Part shown: positions 16,693 through 25,772 of the stretch, in pieces
How positions within the stretch are numbered: the stretch's first letter is position 1
Layout: every line of letters begins with the position of its first letter
From: Embleya scabrispora
Lineage (GTDB): Bacteria > Actinomycetota > Actinomycetes > Streptomycetales > Streptomycetaceae
Assembly: GCF_002024165.1 (NCBI RefSeq)
Contig: NZ_MWQN01000004.1
Coordinates: forward strand, 310,001-374,000
Length of the DNA: 64,000 bases
Reading direction: 5' to 3'
Made by a program: the position numbers and the translations under genes
Notes under the pieces: generated by a model
The model's database searches: none
What the model was told of the DNA's origin: nothing
Seen by the model: only the letters and a program-made list of their open reading frames with translations

Positions 16693-17280
16693 TCAGGCGT
16701 TGCCCGCGGTGTTCTCGCCTCGCACCTTGCGGATCGCGTCGCGCACGCGGTCGGTGAGGGCCAGGACCGGGCCGGCGAGCATATTGGCGGCCGCCGACTC
16801 GGCACCGGGGTGCGGATGGGTGGGGGCCATGGCCATGGCGGCGCGCATGGGCGGACCCGCCGCCTTCAATGCGGTGGGGGCCTCGCGTTGCAGTTTGGGG
16901 AGTTCGTAGCGTTCCTCGCTGCGAGCGTGCTTGAGCACGTTCAACCGCAGGGCGTCCAAAGCCGCCGGGAACGCGGGATCGTCCGTGCCGAGCCGCTCCA
17001 GGTCGCTCAACTGCTGCTTCGCGACGTACTCCTCGGCCAACCGGGCGTCGACCAACCCCGAACCGCCCGCGGTCGCGGTCCGGGCCAAGGGGTGGATGAT
17101 CTCCTCTTCGCCCGTCTCGTGCACGGCGAGCAGCCGCACGAGCCGATCGAACGCCGCTCGGCGCTCCGCACCGCGCGCCGCGTCCACCTCGTCGAACAGG
17201 TCTCGTACGGCCGCGTGTTGGCGACGAATCAGGTCGATCACATCCGGGCCCGTGTCGTCGGGTCGGCGACGCTCACTCAT
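16693..17280 (-). CDS. Hemerythrin-domain protein
   Basis: A 195-residue hemerythrin HHE-domain protein. Iron-ligand candidates appear in order: QHAAVRDLFDEV (His near residue 22), VHETGEEEIIHP (His, Glu, His near 55-65) and KHARSEERYELP (His and Glu near 118-125). A ~60-residue C-terminal tail rich in Ala and Met follows. Actinobacterial hemerythrin-like proteins bind O2 or NO or protect against peroxide. GAGGGATC precedes ATG 17280. It lies between the DUF1360 gene and the ferritin-like gene, all on the minus strand. Confidence 0.85.
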   Translation of the reverse strand: MSERRRPDDTGPDVIDLIRRQHAAVRDLFDEVDAARGAERRAAFDRLVRLLAVHETGEEEIIHPLARTATAGGSGLVDARLAEEYVAKQQLSDLERLGTDDPAFPAALDALRLNVLKHARSEERYELPKLQREAPTALKAAGPPMRAAMAMAPTHPHPGAESAAANMLAGPVLALTDRVRDAIRKVRGENTAGNA

Positions 17281-17394
17281 GACGATCCCTCGGGTCGACT
17301 GTCTTTGGGTACGTCCCGCTACCCGAGCACGGACTCGGCATGCGGGCGGATCCTCGTCCGATCCGGCGACTTCGGCGTCGCGATGGTGGCGTGG

Positions 17395-17841
17395 TCAATC
17401 CGCGTGTCGGGCGCAGGCGGTGTGTGCGTACTGGAGGAAGTCCGAAAGGGCCAGCATGGCCAGTGTGGAGGTGGCCAGGCGGGTCACGCGGGGGGCGAGC
17501 ACCAATCCCGCCGTGATGCCGGTGGCAGCCCACATCCCCAGGCAGAACGGGCAGGTGAACAGTTCCCCCACGGTACGTCTGGCCCCGGAGCTCTCCGCCG
17601 CGGGCTCGTGGGTGGTCGGCGACGTGAACGGTGCCCGCAGCGGGGAGGTGACGGCTTCGCGGCTGATCAGCCGGGAGAGTTTGTGGGCCGCCAACCCACC
17701 GAGGATCAGGTCCTTGGCGGCCAACTCGTCCGGGAGGCGCGCACCTTTACGGCCGCCGACAAAGAAGGTGCCACCCACGGCCGCTCCGAACACGGCCAGG
17801 GTCGTCATGTAGCGCGTCGTGTCGTTCGCCTCGTCTTCCAT
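17395..17841 (-). CDS. DUF1360 family membrane protein
   Basis: A 148-residue membrane protein of the DUF1360 family (relatives occur in Bacillus spore operons as YjcA-like proteins). It has an N-terminal transmembrane helix (residues ~10-25), a DLILGGLAAHKLSRLIS segment near 45, the diagnostic GELFTCPFCLGMWAA with a CPFC motif near 98, and a C-terminal helix. The Cys pair might be redox active or bind metal. Start ATG 17841; the frame is open far upstream to 19203, but that extension is antisense to other genes. Membership of the oxidative/iron stress block is inferred from position. Confidence 0.75.
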   Translation of the reverse strand: MEDEANDTTRYMTTLAVFGAAVGGTFFVGGRKGARLPDELAAKDLILGGLAAHKLSRLISREAVTSPLRAPFTSPTTHEPAAESSGARRTVGELFTCPFCLGMWAATGITAGLVLAPRVTRLATSTLAMLALSDFLQYAHTACARHAD

Positions 17842-18002
17842 GGCCCACCGATTACCCCCACGCGGGGCACCAAACGTGACCCACCGCAAGGTCTCCCCGC
17901 GCCTCGCTCGGACCCGGGCCGCGAAACGCTCGGGGACAGAAGCGCTCGGGAGCACACACCGATGGGCACCGGAAGCCTGCCCGGTGCCCACCCGGTGTTC
18001 GG

Positions 18003-18515
18003 TCAACGGCGATGGGACTGGTGGGCGCCGTGCACGTCGGCGCTCCATTCGGTTCCCCCACGTTCCGCGTCGGAACGGACGCCCACGTGGTGGTCCTGGA
18101 CGAGGGACCAGCCCAGGAAGCCGGCGGCGAGCATGGACGCGACACCGATCGCCGCCAACGTGATGCCCAGGGTCGCGCTTCGCGCGGGCCCGTTCCAGTG
18201 GGACGCGTACACGCCCAGGACGATCGCGAACAGGGCCAACGACAACACGTTCAACGCGGCGTGCCTCATACCCACACGCTTGGCCGGATGTCCCTTCGGG
18301 ATACCCGCGGCCAGGTCCACCAGACCCGGCAACGCGGCCAGTACGGCGCCCGCGACTCCGACGACGTTCATCAGGATCGAGAAGTTCAACCAGAACTGGC
18401 CGTCTCGCACGGCATAGACGATGAGGCCCACCAGGGTTCCGGTGTACCCGGCGATCGGAAAAGCGACGAGCATCGGATGAAGCGGATGTCCGGCAACACG
18501 CGCCTTGCTGTACAC
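18003..18515 (-). CDS. DUF2231 family membrane protein
   Basis: A 170-residue protein with four transmembrane helices matching DUF2231. The start motif GHPLHPMLVAFPIAG with conserved His residues (near residue 10) is diagnostic, and GHPAKRVGMRHAALN near 85 is the second conserved loop. The His residues may coordinate heme or another metal. I place the start at GTG 18515 because AGGAGG lies 5 bases upstream; an in-frame GTG at 18545 lacks a ribosome-binding site. The C-terminal ~25 residues are His/Asp-rich. First gene of the minus-strand block running down to 15392. Confidence 0.8.
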   Translation of the reverse strand: MYSKARVAGHPLHPMLVAFPIAGYTGTLVGLIVYAVRDGQFWLNFSILMNVVGVAGAVLAALPGLVDLAAGIPKGHPAKRVGMRHAALNVLSLALFAIVLGVYASHWNGPARSATLGITLAAIGVASMLAAGFLGWSLVQDHHVGVRSDAERGGTEWSADVHGAHQSHRR

Positions 18516-18811
18516 GGGGGCCTCCTGGAACTCGATCCGGGCCACAGCCGGCCCGACGCTCCCCCCGTTGCCCGTTGCCGTTGCCCCTACACACAGCCCT
18601 CTCGGCGGAGGCCCGCCCCAGCAGCCGGGTCTCGCGTCGGCCTGCGTCCGGCGCCGCCGCGGATGACCCGAGGCCGAACGGGTAGAGGCAGAATTCGCAG
18701 CGTCTGCGGCAGGCCCTGAGCTTTCGGGTCGAACAGTCGAACACTGGACCTTTCGGGTCGACCACTGGACCCCGAAGCGCGGACCGACGTACGGAACGGT
18801 TGAAACGAATC

Positions 18812-19534
18812 ATGGACGTACCCTTCGCCCACCGGCTCCCCCGGTTGGCCCTGATGCTCGCCACGCCCGCCCTGCTGGGGACGCTCGCCGCCTCGCCGGC
18901 GATCGCGCAGCCCTCCCCCGGCCCGGCGGACGACGGCCGCCCGACCCTGACGGCCGACCGCGCGGACGCCCTGGATCCCGCCGACGACCGGATCACCGTG
19001 ACGGGCCACGGTTTCCGGCCCGGGACCCAGGTACGGGTGACGGCGTGCGACCCCGCCCAGGAACCGGGCAAGGCCTGCGACTCCGAACGCGCCGAAGACG
19101 GCGTACGGGCCGGCCCCGACGGTTCCTTCGCCCGGCAATTGCGCCTGCGGGCCGCGTTCGGGCCGGTCGATTGCCTGCGCACCCGCTGCGCCGTGGCCGC
19201 CACCGAAGTCGACGGCGCCGGCGCCCGTGGGCGGGACGCCTACCTGCCGATCGGGTTCCGGGGTGAAACCCCCGGACTGCCGGCAACCTGGGCTCCCGCG
19301 CCGGCGACCACCCCCGGCGGCGAGGGATCCTCCCCCGCGTCGCCCCGGACGGCGAGCCCCTCGTCCTCCGTCGACTCGGCGACCTCCACCGCGCAGGACA
19401 ACGACGCGCACAGGAATCCCTGGGTGCTCCCGGCCGTCATGGTCGGCGTGATCGCGGTCATCGCGGTGATCGTGGTATTCGTGCTCCGAAACCGTCGCCA
19501 AGCCGGCACCGGACGAGGCTCCGGCGACAAATGA
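18812..19534 (+). CDS. Membrane-anchored neocarzinostatin-fold protein
   Basis: A 240-residue exported protein. A signal peptide (residues ~1-32) precedes a ~110-residue domain that follows the neocarzinostatin-family pattern: DRITVTGHGFRPGTQVRV, a first Cys pair in TACDPAQEPGKAC, then FGPVDCLRTRC with the second Cys pair just before the closing strand. A Ser/Pro/Thr-rich linker leads to a C-terminal transmembrane helix (~212-230) with a basic end, so the domain is tethered outside the cell. Classical members bind enediyne chromophores, but no enediyne genes are here. ATG 18812 is chosen; a TTG at 18800 is in frame. The kinase at 19634 follows 100 bp downstream. Confidence 0.75.
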   Translation: MDVPFAHRLPRLALMLATPALLGTLAASPAIAQPSPGPADDGRPTLTADRADALDPADDRITVTGHGFRPGTQVRVTACDPAQEPGKACDSERAEDGVRAGPDGSFARQLRLRAAFGPVDCLRTRCAVAATEVDGAGARGRDAYLPIGFRGETPGLPATWAPAPATTPGGEGSSPASPRTASPSSSVDSATSTAQDNDAHRNPWVLPAVMVGVIAVIAVIVVFVLRNRRQAGTGRGSGDK

Positions 19535-19621
19535 CCCCACGCGCGCTCGACCACGTCCCCCGCGACGCACGGCCTCCACGCGTCGGACTCCGCGGCCGAC
19601 GCCCGACGTGGGCGGCCCGGC

Positions 19622-19627
19622 TATATT
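19622..19627 (+). promoter_or_regulatory. -10 box for a leaderless kinase transcript
   Basis: TATATT, a near-consensus and strikingly AT-rich hexamer in this GC-rich region, ends 6 bases before GTG 19634. There is no Shine-Dalgarno sequence between them. The spacing would start the mRNA at or next to the start codon. Confidence 0.5.
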
Positions 19628-19633
19628 CCATGC

Positions 19634-21028
<1,395 letters not shown>

Positions 21029-21203
21029 CCGCCGGCCACGGTGCACGATCCGCGCACCGGGAAGTGGAACCACCGCGCCGACCGGTGGGGACCCACTCCC
21101 TTTACCGCCTTCTCCCATGGAACCGGAATCGTGGTAGCCGACCCAGGTACGGCCCTGATCATCGGGAACAGCAATATCCCTGTGCTCGACATAATCGATC
21201 GTC

Positions 21204-22073
21204 ATGGGAAACGATTTTCAGATCTCCGACCTGCGCGCCTTCGCCGCGGCGGTGCGGGCGGGCAGTCTCACCAAGGCCGCAGTCGCGCTGGAGTCGAGTC
21301 AGCCGGCGATCAGTCAGCGAATCCAGCGCCTGGAACGAGCCGCCGGCACACACCTCATGATCCGGGACACGCGCGGCGTGCGACTCACCGAAACCGGTGA
21401 GTCGCTCCTGGCCTACGCCGAACGCATCCTCGCCCTCCACGAGGAGGCCCGCGCGTCGATCGGGCATCGCGGCGCGATACCCACCGGCCGACGCACCATC
21501 GGCCTCCTCGAAGACCTCGCGATCACCACGCTGCCGACCGCACTCGCCGACTTCGCCGTGCTCTACCCGCGCATCGACCTCGAAGTGCTCATCGGCCCGG
21601 CGAGGGAGTTGCGCCGACACGCCGAACGCGGCGGACTCGACCTCGTGTTCGGCGACCCGAGCGTCATGGGCGAGGCCGCCCTGCGCTGGCACCGTCGGGT
21701 GCCGCTGACCTGGACCTGTGCTCCCGGTTTCGATCCACGGGCCGACCCGCTGCCGCTGGTTCTCTTCTCCCAGCCCTGCCAATGGCGGCAGCCGGCACTC
21801 GACACGCTGAGCAGGCACGGCCGCCGATGGCGGATCGCCTTCCAAAGCACCAGCCTGCCCGCCGTACAGGCGGCGATCTCCGCCGGGATCGGCGTCGGTG
21901 CCCTGCTGGCGGAGAACCTGCCCGCGGGCGCCGTGCGGCTCGGCGCACAGCACAACCTCCCGCACGCCCCGGCAGTCGACATCGCCATCTCCCGCCGAGC
22001 CGACACGGACACGGACGACGCCCTCGTCGCCCTGGAACGCATCCTGCGCCGTGCGGTGGCCGCCGCCGAGTGA
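21204..22073 (+). CDS. LysR-family transcriptional regulator
   Basis: A 289-residue LysR regulator with N-terminal HTH (FQISDLRAFAAAVRAGSLTK, then SSQPAISQRIQRLERAAG) and a C-terminal effector domain. CATAAT (about 21190-21195) lies 8 bases before ATG 21204, and there is no clear ribosome-binding site. No divergent neighbour exists (the kinase upstream is co-directional), so its target is unclear. Confidence 0.85.
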   Translation: MGNDFQISDLRAFAAAVRAGSLTKAAVALESSQPAISQRIQRLERAAGTHLMIRDTRGVRLTETGESLLAYAERILALHEEARASIGHRGAIPTGRRTIGLLEDLAITTLPTALADFAVLYPRIDLEVLIGPARELRRHAERGGLDLVFGDPSVMGEAALRWHRRVPLTWTCAPGFDPRADPLPLVLFSQPCQWRQPALDTLSRHGRRWRIAFQSTSLPAVQAAISAGIGVGALLAENLPAGAVRLGAQHNLPHAPAVDIAISRRADTDTDDALVALERILRRAVAAAE

Positions 22074-22543
22074 ATCGCCCCGCGGCCGGGACGGTCGCGG
22101 CAGTCCCACCGCGCGCCGAGCACTCGGCCGACATCGAGTGCACGAGACCGACTCCCTGTGCGGTCGTTGGGCGTACGAGGCCGAGCAGTCCCGCATTTGC
22201 CGATCCGGGCGGGCCGGGCGATCCGGGTCGGGCCGGGTCTCCGAAGAACTGACCAGGGCAGCGACACCAAAGTGACCCTCAGCGGGCGTGACCGTCTGCC
22301 CGGGGCCGCCACAGGGGACCCGCCTCGGGCAGACGGCGATGCATCAGGCGCCCTCGCCCGCGGATGCGGCGGTGGCGGAGGCGGTAGCGGATCGTGGAAC
22401 CACCCGCGCTGCCGACGGCGAGAAGACGCGGACCGCGGCCGATGCCGAAACAGCCGCCGGGTTGCTCCCGCATCGGCGCGGGCCCGCCCACCCCGGGAAA
22501 GGCCCCTGCGGACAAGGGTTTCGATCGGTCGGCGGTGCGGGGG
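22074..22543. other. 470-bp gap without a recognisable gene
   Basis: Between the LysR gene and the end of the RNase gene I see no frame with family-like sequence, no tRNA-like fold and no obvious repeat. It contains GC-rich stretches only and would hold the 3' ends of two converging transcripts. Confidence 0.4.
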
Positions 22544-23002
22544 TCAGGAGCAGCCCGAGGAGATCTCGCGGAAGTTGGCGTAGTGGTCGTCGGTGTACCA
22601 GACGACGTGGGTGGCCGGGTCGCGGACCAGGCGTTCGGCGTCGCGGTGTTGGCCGGGGGTGCGGGGGTTGACGTCGTACTCGCGGTAGTGGCCGTCGGCG
22701 GGGAGGTCGCCGCTGCGGTTGCCGTAGACGTTGCTGCCGCGGATGACCAGGGCGGTGTCGGGCACCGGGTAATCGGTGGGGCGCGCCGCGGTGGGCCAGT
22801 GCAGGCCCCTCCAGATGGCGCAGGCCTCCTTGACCTGTCCGGGAAACGCCTCGACGGGCAGCGGGGGATCCAGGATCGACAGCGGCGCGTGGGACACGTG
22901 GGCGGGTGTCGCCGCGACCGCCGAGGGCACGGTCGGGGCCAGCAGGGACGTCAGGAACAACGCGGCGACGGCGACAGGGCGCAGGCGAGCGAGAGCGGTC
23001 AT
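22544..23002 (-). CDS. Secreted guanyl-specific ribonuclease (RNase Sa/barnase type)
   Basis: A 152-residue exported RNase of the microbial N1/T1/barnase family. A signal peptide covers residues ~1-31. The C-terminal ~95 residues follow the RNase Sa pattern: YREYDV (catalytic Glu), an Arg in DAERLVRD and DDHYANF (catalytic His), with a Cys near each end of the domain for the known disulfide. ATG 23002 is preceded by GGGAGGG at short spacing. No barstar-like inhibitor is adjacent, consistent with an enzyme active only after export. Confidence 0.87.
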   Translation of the reverse strand: MTALARLRPVAVAALFLTSLLAPTVPSAVAATPAHVSHAPLSILDPPLPVEAFPGQVKEACAIWRGLHWPTAARPTDYPVPDTALVIRGSNVYGNRSGDLPADGHYREYDVNPRTPGQHRDAERLVRDPATHVVWYTDDHYANFREISSGCS

Positions 23003-23197
23003 ACCCTCCCAACGCCCGAACACCACCTTCGGACACGCCCCCGCATCCGTCTCGGGCCTTCCCGTCGTCGTTCGCGTCGCGCGTTTCGGCGTTCCACTCG
23101 TTCGGCCCATGTCCGGTGGGGCGTGGGGGCGGGGTGGCGGAGACTTTGAGTTGCGTCGTGTGCCCGGCAGGGGATCTTCAACGGCAGGAGGATGGCC

Positions 23198-24196
23198 GTG
23201 TTGCCCACCGAGGTCGATATGCGAACCATTGCCGAGGACCTGTCCGCCACCTTGCGGCGGGTGGGAACAGACGGGCACGGTTCCGCCGTGCCGCCCCCTG
23301 CCGCCCACAGGTTGTTGTGCGAGGTCACCGCCCAGGTGGCCGAGGATTTGTCCGTATTCTCGCTGCGCGATGCTGCGGCTCGAGGCGATCAGTCCTACAT
23401 CTATTCGGGCTATCTCAGCTTTCGGGCGGTGATGGCCTATCGTCTCGCGCACGCGCTGTGGGAGACGCGCCTGCCGGACGGCCTGCCCCATCGGTTCGCG
23501 ACCCAGGCACGTCGCATCTCCGAGCACTTCCGCCTCACCACCGGCGTCGAGATCCACCCCGGTGCCAAAATCGGCCGCCGATTCGTGATCGACCACGGTT
23601 CCGGAACGCTCATCGGTGAAGAGGCGGAAGTCGGGGACGATTGCTACTTCGTACAGAACGTGGTGCTGGGTGCGCGGGACATCATCTCGAAGGCGAACGG
23701 GCGACCGCAGCCCAGGAGGCATCCGCGTGTCGGCAGCCGCGTGCAGATCGGGGGCAACGTCCACGTCTTCGGGCCCGTGCACGTGGGTGACGACTGTCTG
23801 ATCGATGCGGGCGCGCGCATCACCACCGACATTCCGGCCGGCTCTCGGGTGCGCGTCATCACCACGATCCAGGTCAGCGTGTCAGAACCGGCGCCCGTCG
23901 TACACGGATTGGCGCGCGTGGGTGAGCACATCGTGATCTCCGGGTCGCGGCTGGACGGGCTGGTTCCGGTGGTCCTCGACGCGGAGCACACACCTCGGGC
24001 GGCCCTCACCGTCGCCACGGCGAGCGCCACGGAGATTCACTGCACGCCGACCGAGCGGTGCCCCGTGCGTCCTGCCGCCCTGGGGCTTCTCCGCGACGGC
24101 CGGCTGGTCTGCTCCATGGAACCGGCCGCCCACCTGCTGGACGCGCTCACGGCAGGCGAGCGGCCGACCGGCCGGCCCGTGTCCCCACTCGAGTAG
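23198..24196 (+). CDS. Serine acetyltransferase-like enzyme with extra C-terminal domain
   Basis: A 332-residue protein. Residues ~25-215 match CysE/EpsC serine O-acetyltransferase, which makes O-acetylserine from acetyl-CoA: a helical N-terminus (YLSFRAVMAYRLAHALW), then left-handed beta-helix repeats with GVEIHPGAKIGRRFVIDHG (catalytic His-Asp region), GTLIGEEAEVGDDC and GGNVHVFGPVHVGDD. Ordinary enzymes end near here; this one has ~110 more residues of beta-rich sequence of unknown function. GTG 23198 lies 6 bases after AGGAGG; ATG 23192 abuts it and is less likely. It is 49 bases upstream of the PGM1-type ligase, so the pair is probably co-transcribed. I infer a role in making a serine-derived precursor rather than bulk cysteine. 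Confidence 0.8.
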   Translation: MLPTEVDMRTIAEDLSATLRRVGTDGHGSAVPPPAAHRLLCEVTAQVAEDLSVFSLRDAAARGDQSYIYSGYLSFRAVMAYRLAHALWETRLPDGLPHRFATQARRISEHFRLTTGVEIHPGAKIGRRFVIDHGSGTLIGEEAEVGDDCYFVQNVVLGARDIISKANGRPQPRRHPRVGSRVQIGGNVHVFGPVHVGDDCLIDAGARITTDIPAGSRVRVITTIQVSVSEPAPVVHGLARVGEHIVISGSRLDGLVPVVLDAEHTPRAALTVATASATEIHCTPTERCPVRPAALGLLRDGRLVCSMEPAAHLLDALTAGERPTGRPVSPLE

Positions 24197-24245
24197 CCAT
24201 CCCGGTTCCAGCGGCGCCGCCGCATCGGCAGGAAGGGCCGTCGCC

Positions 24246-25772
24246 ATGCCCCAAGACCCTCTCATCCGCCGCATCGACCGTTTCGAAGCCCATGTGGCGA
24301 GTCGGCCCGGCCTGCGGCTACGGGTCGCCTGCCCCTCCCAGGAGTTCTCCGAACTCGAGATGCAACAGGGTCTGGGACGCTGGCTGTCCTGTGTGCGGGG
24401 CCTGTGGGAGTCGCTGGGCGTCGCCTCCCGGCCGGACCTGGCCATGCTCATGTTCCAAGCGCCTCCGGTGCCCGCGTCCGTCGAACGGTACCTCCTGGCG
24501 CTGCGACCGGCGGAGGGCCGGAACTCCGTGGCCGACCGGCTTCTTCGGCACGCCCTGATCGGTTTGCCGGACGCTTCCGACCGACACCTGAGCGAGAAAC
24601 TGCTGGAACGGCCCGAACTCCTGGACCGGGTCGGGGCGCTGATCTCCCGGGCACGCGCGCGCGGGCAGGTGGTGGAGCCGTTGTCGTGCTACCAGGCGAG
24701 CACCCGCATGGACGAGGTGGCCGAGCGGATCGGCGTGGAACGCGGTGAGACGCCGAGCAGGACCTTGACGTGGGGCTCGAAAGCCGGTGGCCGCAAAGTG
24801 TTTCGTGCCGGCGGTCTGGCCCACGCCCCGGGCGGTTACGAACCCGTCCACGACATGGCCGCCCTCGCCCGGCAGGCGACCGAACTCGTACGCGTACACG
24901 GGACGAAGCGGTGGCTGGTGAAGATCAACGACGGCTACGGCTCGGGCCACGGTCTCGCCGCCTTCACCCCCGCCGACGCTCGGTATCGCACAGTGCTCAC
25001 CGCCCTGCGGCAGTTGCAGCCACTGACCGAAAACATCTCGCGCGACCGGTTCCTCGAAAGCCTCACCGCCGAAGGGGCGATCATCGAGCAGTATCTTCCG
25101 ACCCCGCCCCGCGGTGAGAAACGCTCGCCGAGCACCCTGCTGTACCTTCACCACAGCGCCGACGGCGGCTTCGACCTACAGTTCCTCGGAACGCACGAAC
25201 AGGTTTTGGGAGCGGACCTGCAATACCTCGGATGCCGCTTTCCCGCCTCGCACGAGTACCGCGGCACCCTCGTCGACATGTCCCTCACGGTCGGCAAGGA
25301 ACTGGGCTCGGTGGGTGTCCGCGGACATGTCGGCATCGACTTCATCGCCCGCAAGGCGGCCGACGGCCGGTGGGACGTCCACGCGATCGAACTGAACCTG
25401 CGCCAGACCGGTACGACACATCCGCATCGAACCGTGCGCGCCCTCCTGCCGGGCACGTGGCCCGAGGACGGACTCTTGACGCACCGGGGCTCCGTCGTCC
25501 ACTACACGGGAACCGACGGGCTGATCTCCCCCGCCTACCGGGGCCTCACACCGGACTCCCTGATCGAGGAGTTGCGGCATCGGCCCGGCCTGGCCTTCGA
25601 CGCGACGTCCGGACGTGGCGTCGTACCTCACTTCTGGACCGCGTTGCGGCCCTACGGGAAGATCGGCGCCACGTTCATCGGCACCTCGCGGGAAGAGTGC
25701 GATGTCCTCCAGCGGGAATTCACCGATCTGCTGGACGGCATGGCCGGGTGTGCGCCGGCGGCGCGGGGGTGA
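24246..25772 (+). CDS. PGM1-type ATP-grasp peptide ligase
   Basis: A 508-residue protein resembling the pheganomycin ligase PGM1 family. ATP-grasp enzymes join a carboxylate to an amine through an acyl phosphate. Visible landmarks: TLTWGSKAGGRKVFRAGG near residue 178 and HAPGGYEPVHDM near 197; the nucleotide-binding stretch WLVKINDGYGSGHGLAAF near 225; IIEQYL near 280; LGTHEQVLGAD and YLGCRFPA near 315-330; and GHVGIDFIARK with HAIELNLRQTGTTHP near 360-390 (metal/ATP Glu-x-Asn). The acyl and amine partners are unknown. Its 3' end overlaps the converging WS/DGAT gene by 53 bp. Confidence 0.8.
   Translation: MPQDPLIRRIDRFEAHVASRPGLRLRVACPSQEFSELEMQQGLGRWLSCVRGLWESLGVASRPDLAMLMFQAPPVPASVERYLLALRPAEGRNSVADRLLRHALIGLPDASDRHLSEKLLERPELLDRVGALISRARARGQVVEPLSCYQASTRMDEVAERIGVERGETPSRTLTWGSKAGGRKVFRAGGLAHAPGGYEPVHDMAALARQATELVRVHGTKRWLVKINDGYGSGHGLAAFTPADARYRTVLTALRQLQPLTENISRDRFLESLTAEGAIIEQYLPTPPRGEKRSPSTLLYLHHSADGGFDLQFLGTHEQVLGADLQYLGCRFPASHEYRGTLVDMSLTVGKELGSVGVRGHVGIDFIARKAADGRWDVHAIELNLRQTGTTHPHRTVRALLPGTWPEDGLLTHRGSVVHYTGTDGLISPAYRGLTPDSLIEELRHRPGLAFDATSGRGVVPHFWTALRPYGKIGATFIGTSREECDVLQREFTDLLDGMAGCAPAARG

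Noticed and set aside
18812-19534. Enediyne biosynthesis suggested by the neocarzinostatin fold
   Set aside because: No enediyne PKS or tailoring genes are present, and the protein is membrane-anchored, unlike secreted chromophore carriers. The PKS at 27030 has a highly reducing domain set, not the enediyne type.
22544-23191. RNase as the toxin of a toxin-immunity pair
   Set aside because: The protein has a normal signal peptide and RNase Sa features, and neither flanking gene looks like a barstar inhibitor. A plain secreted RNase is simpler.
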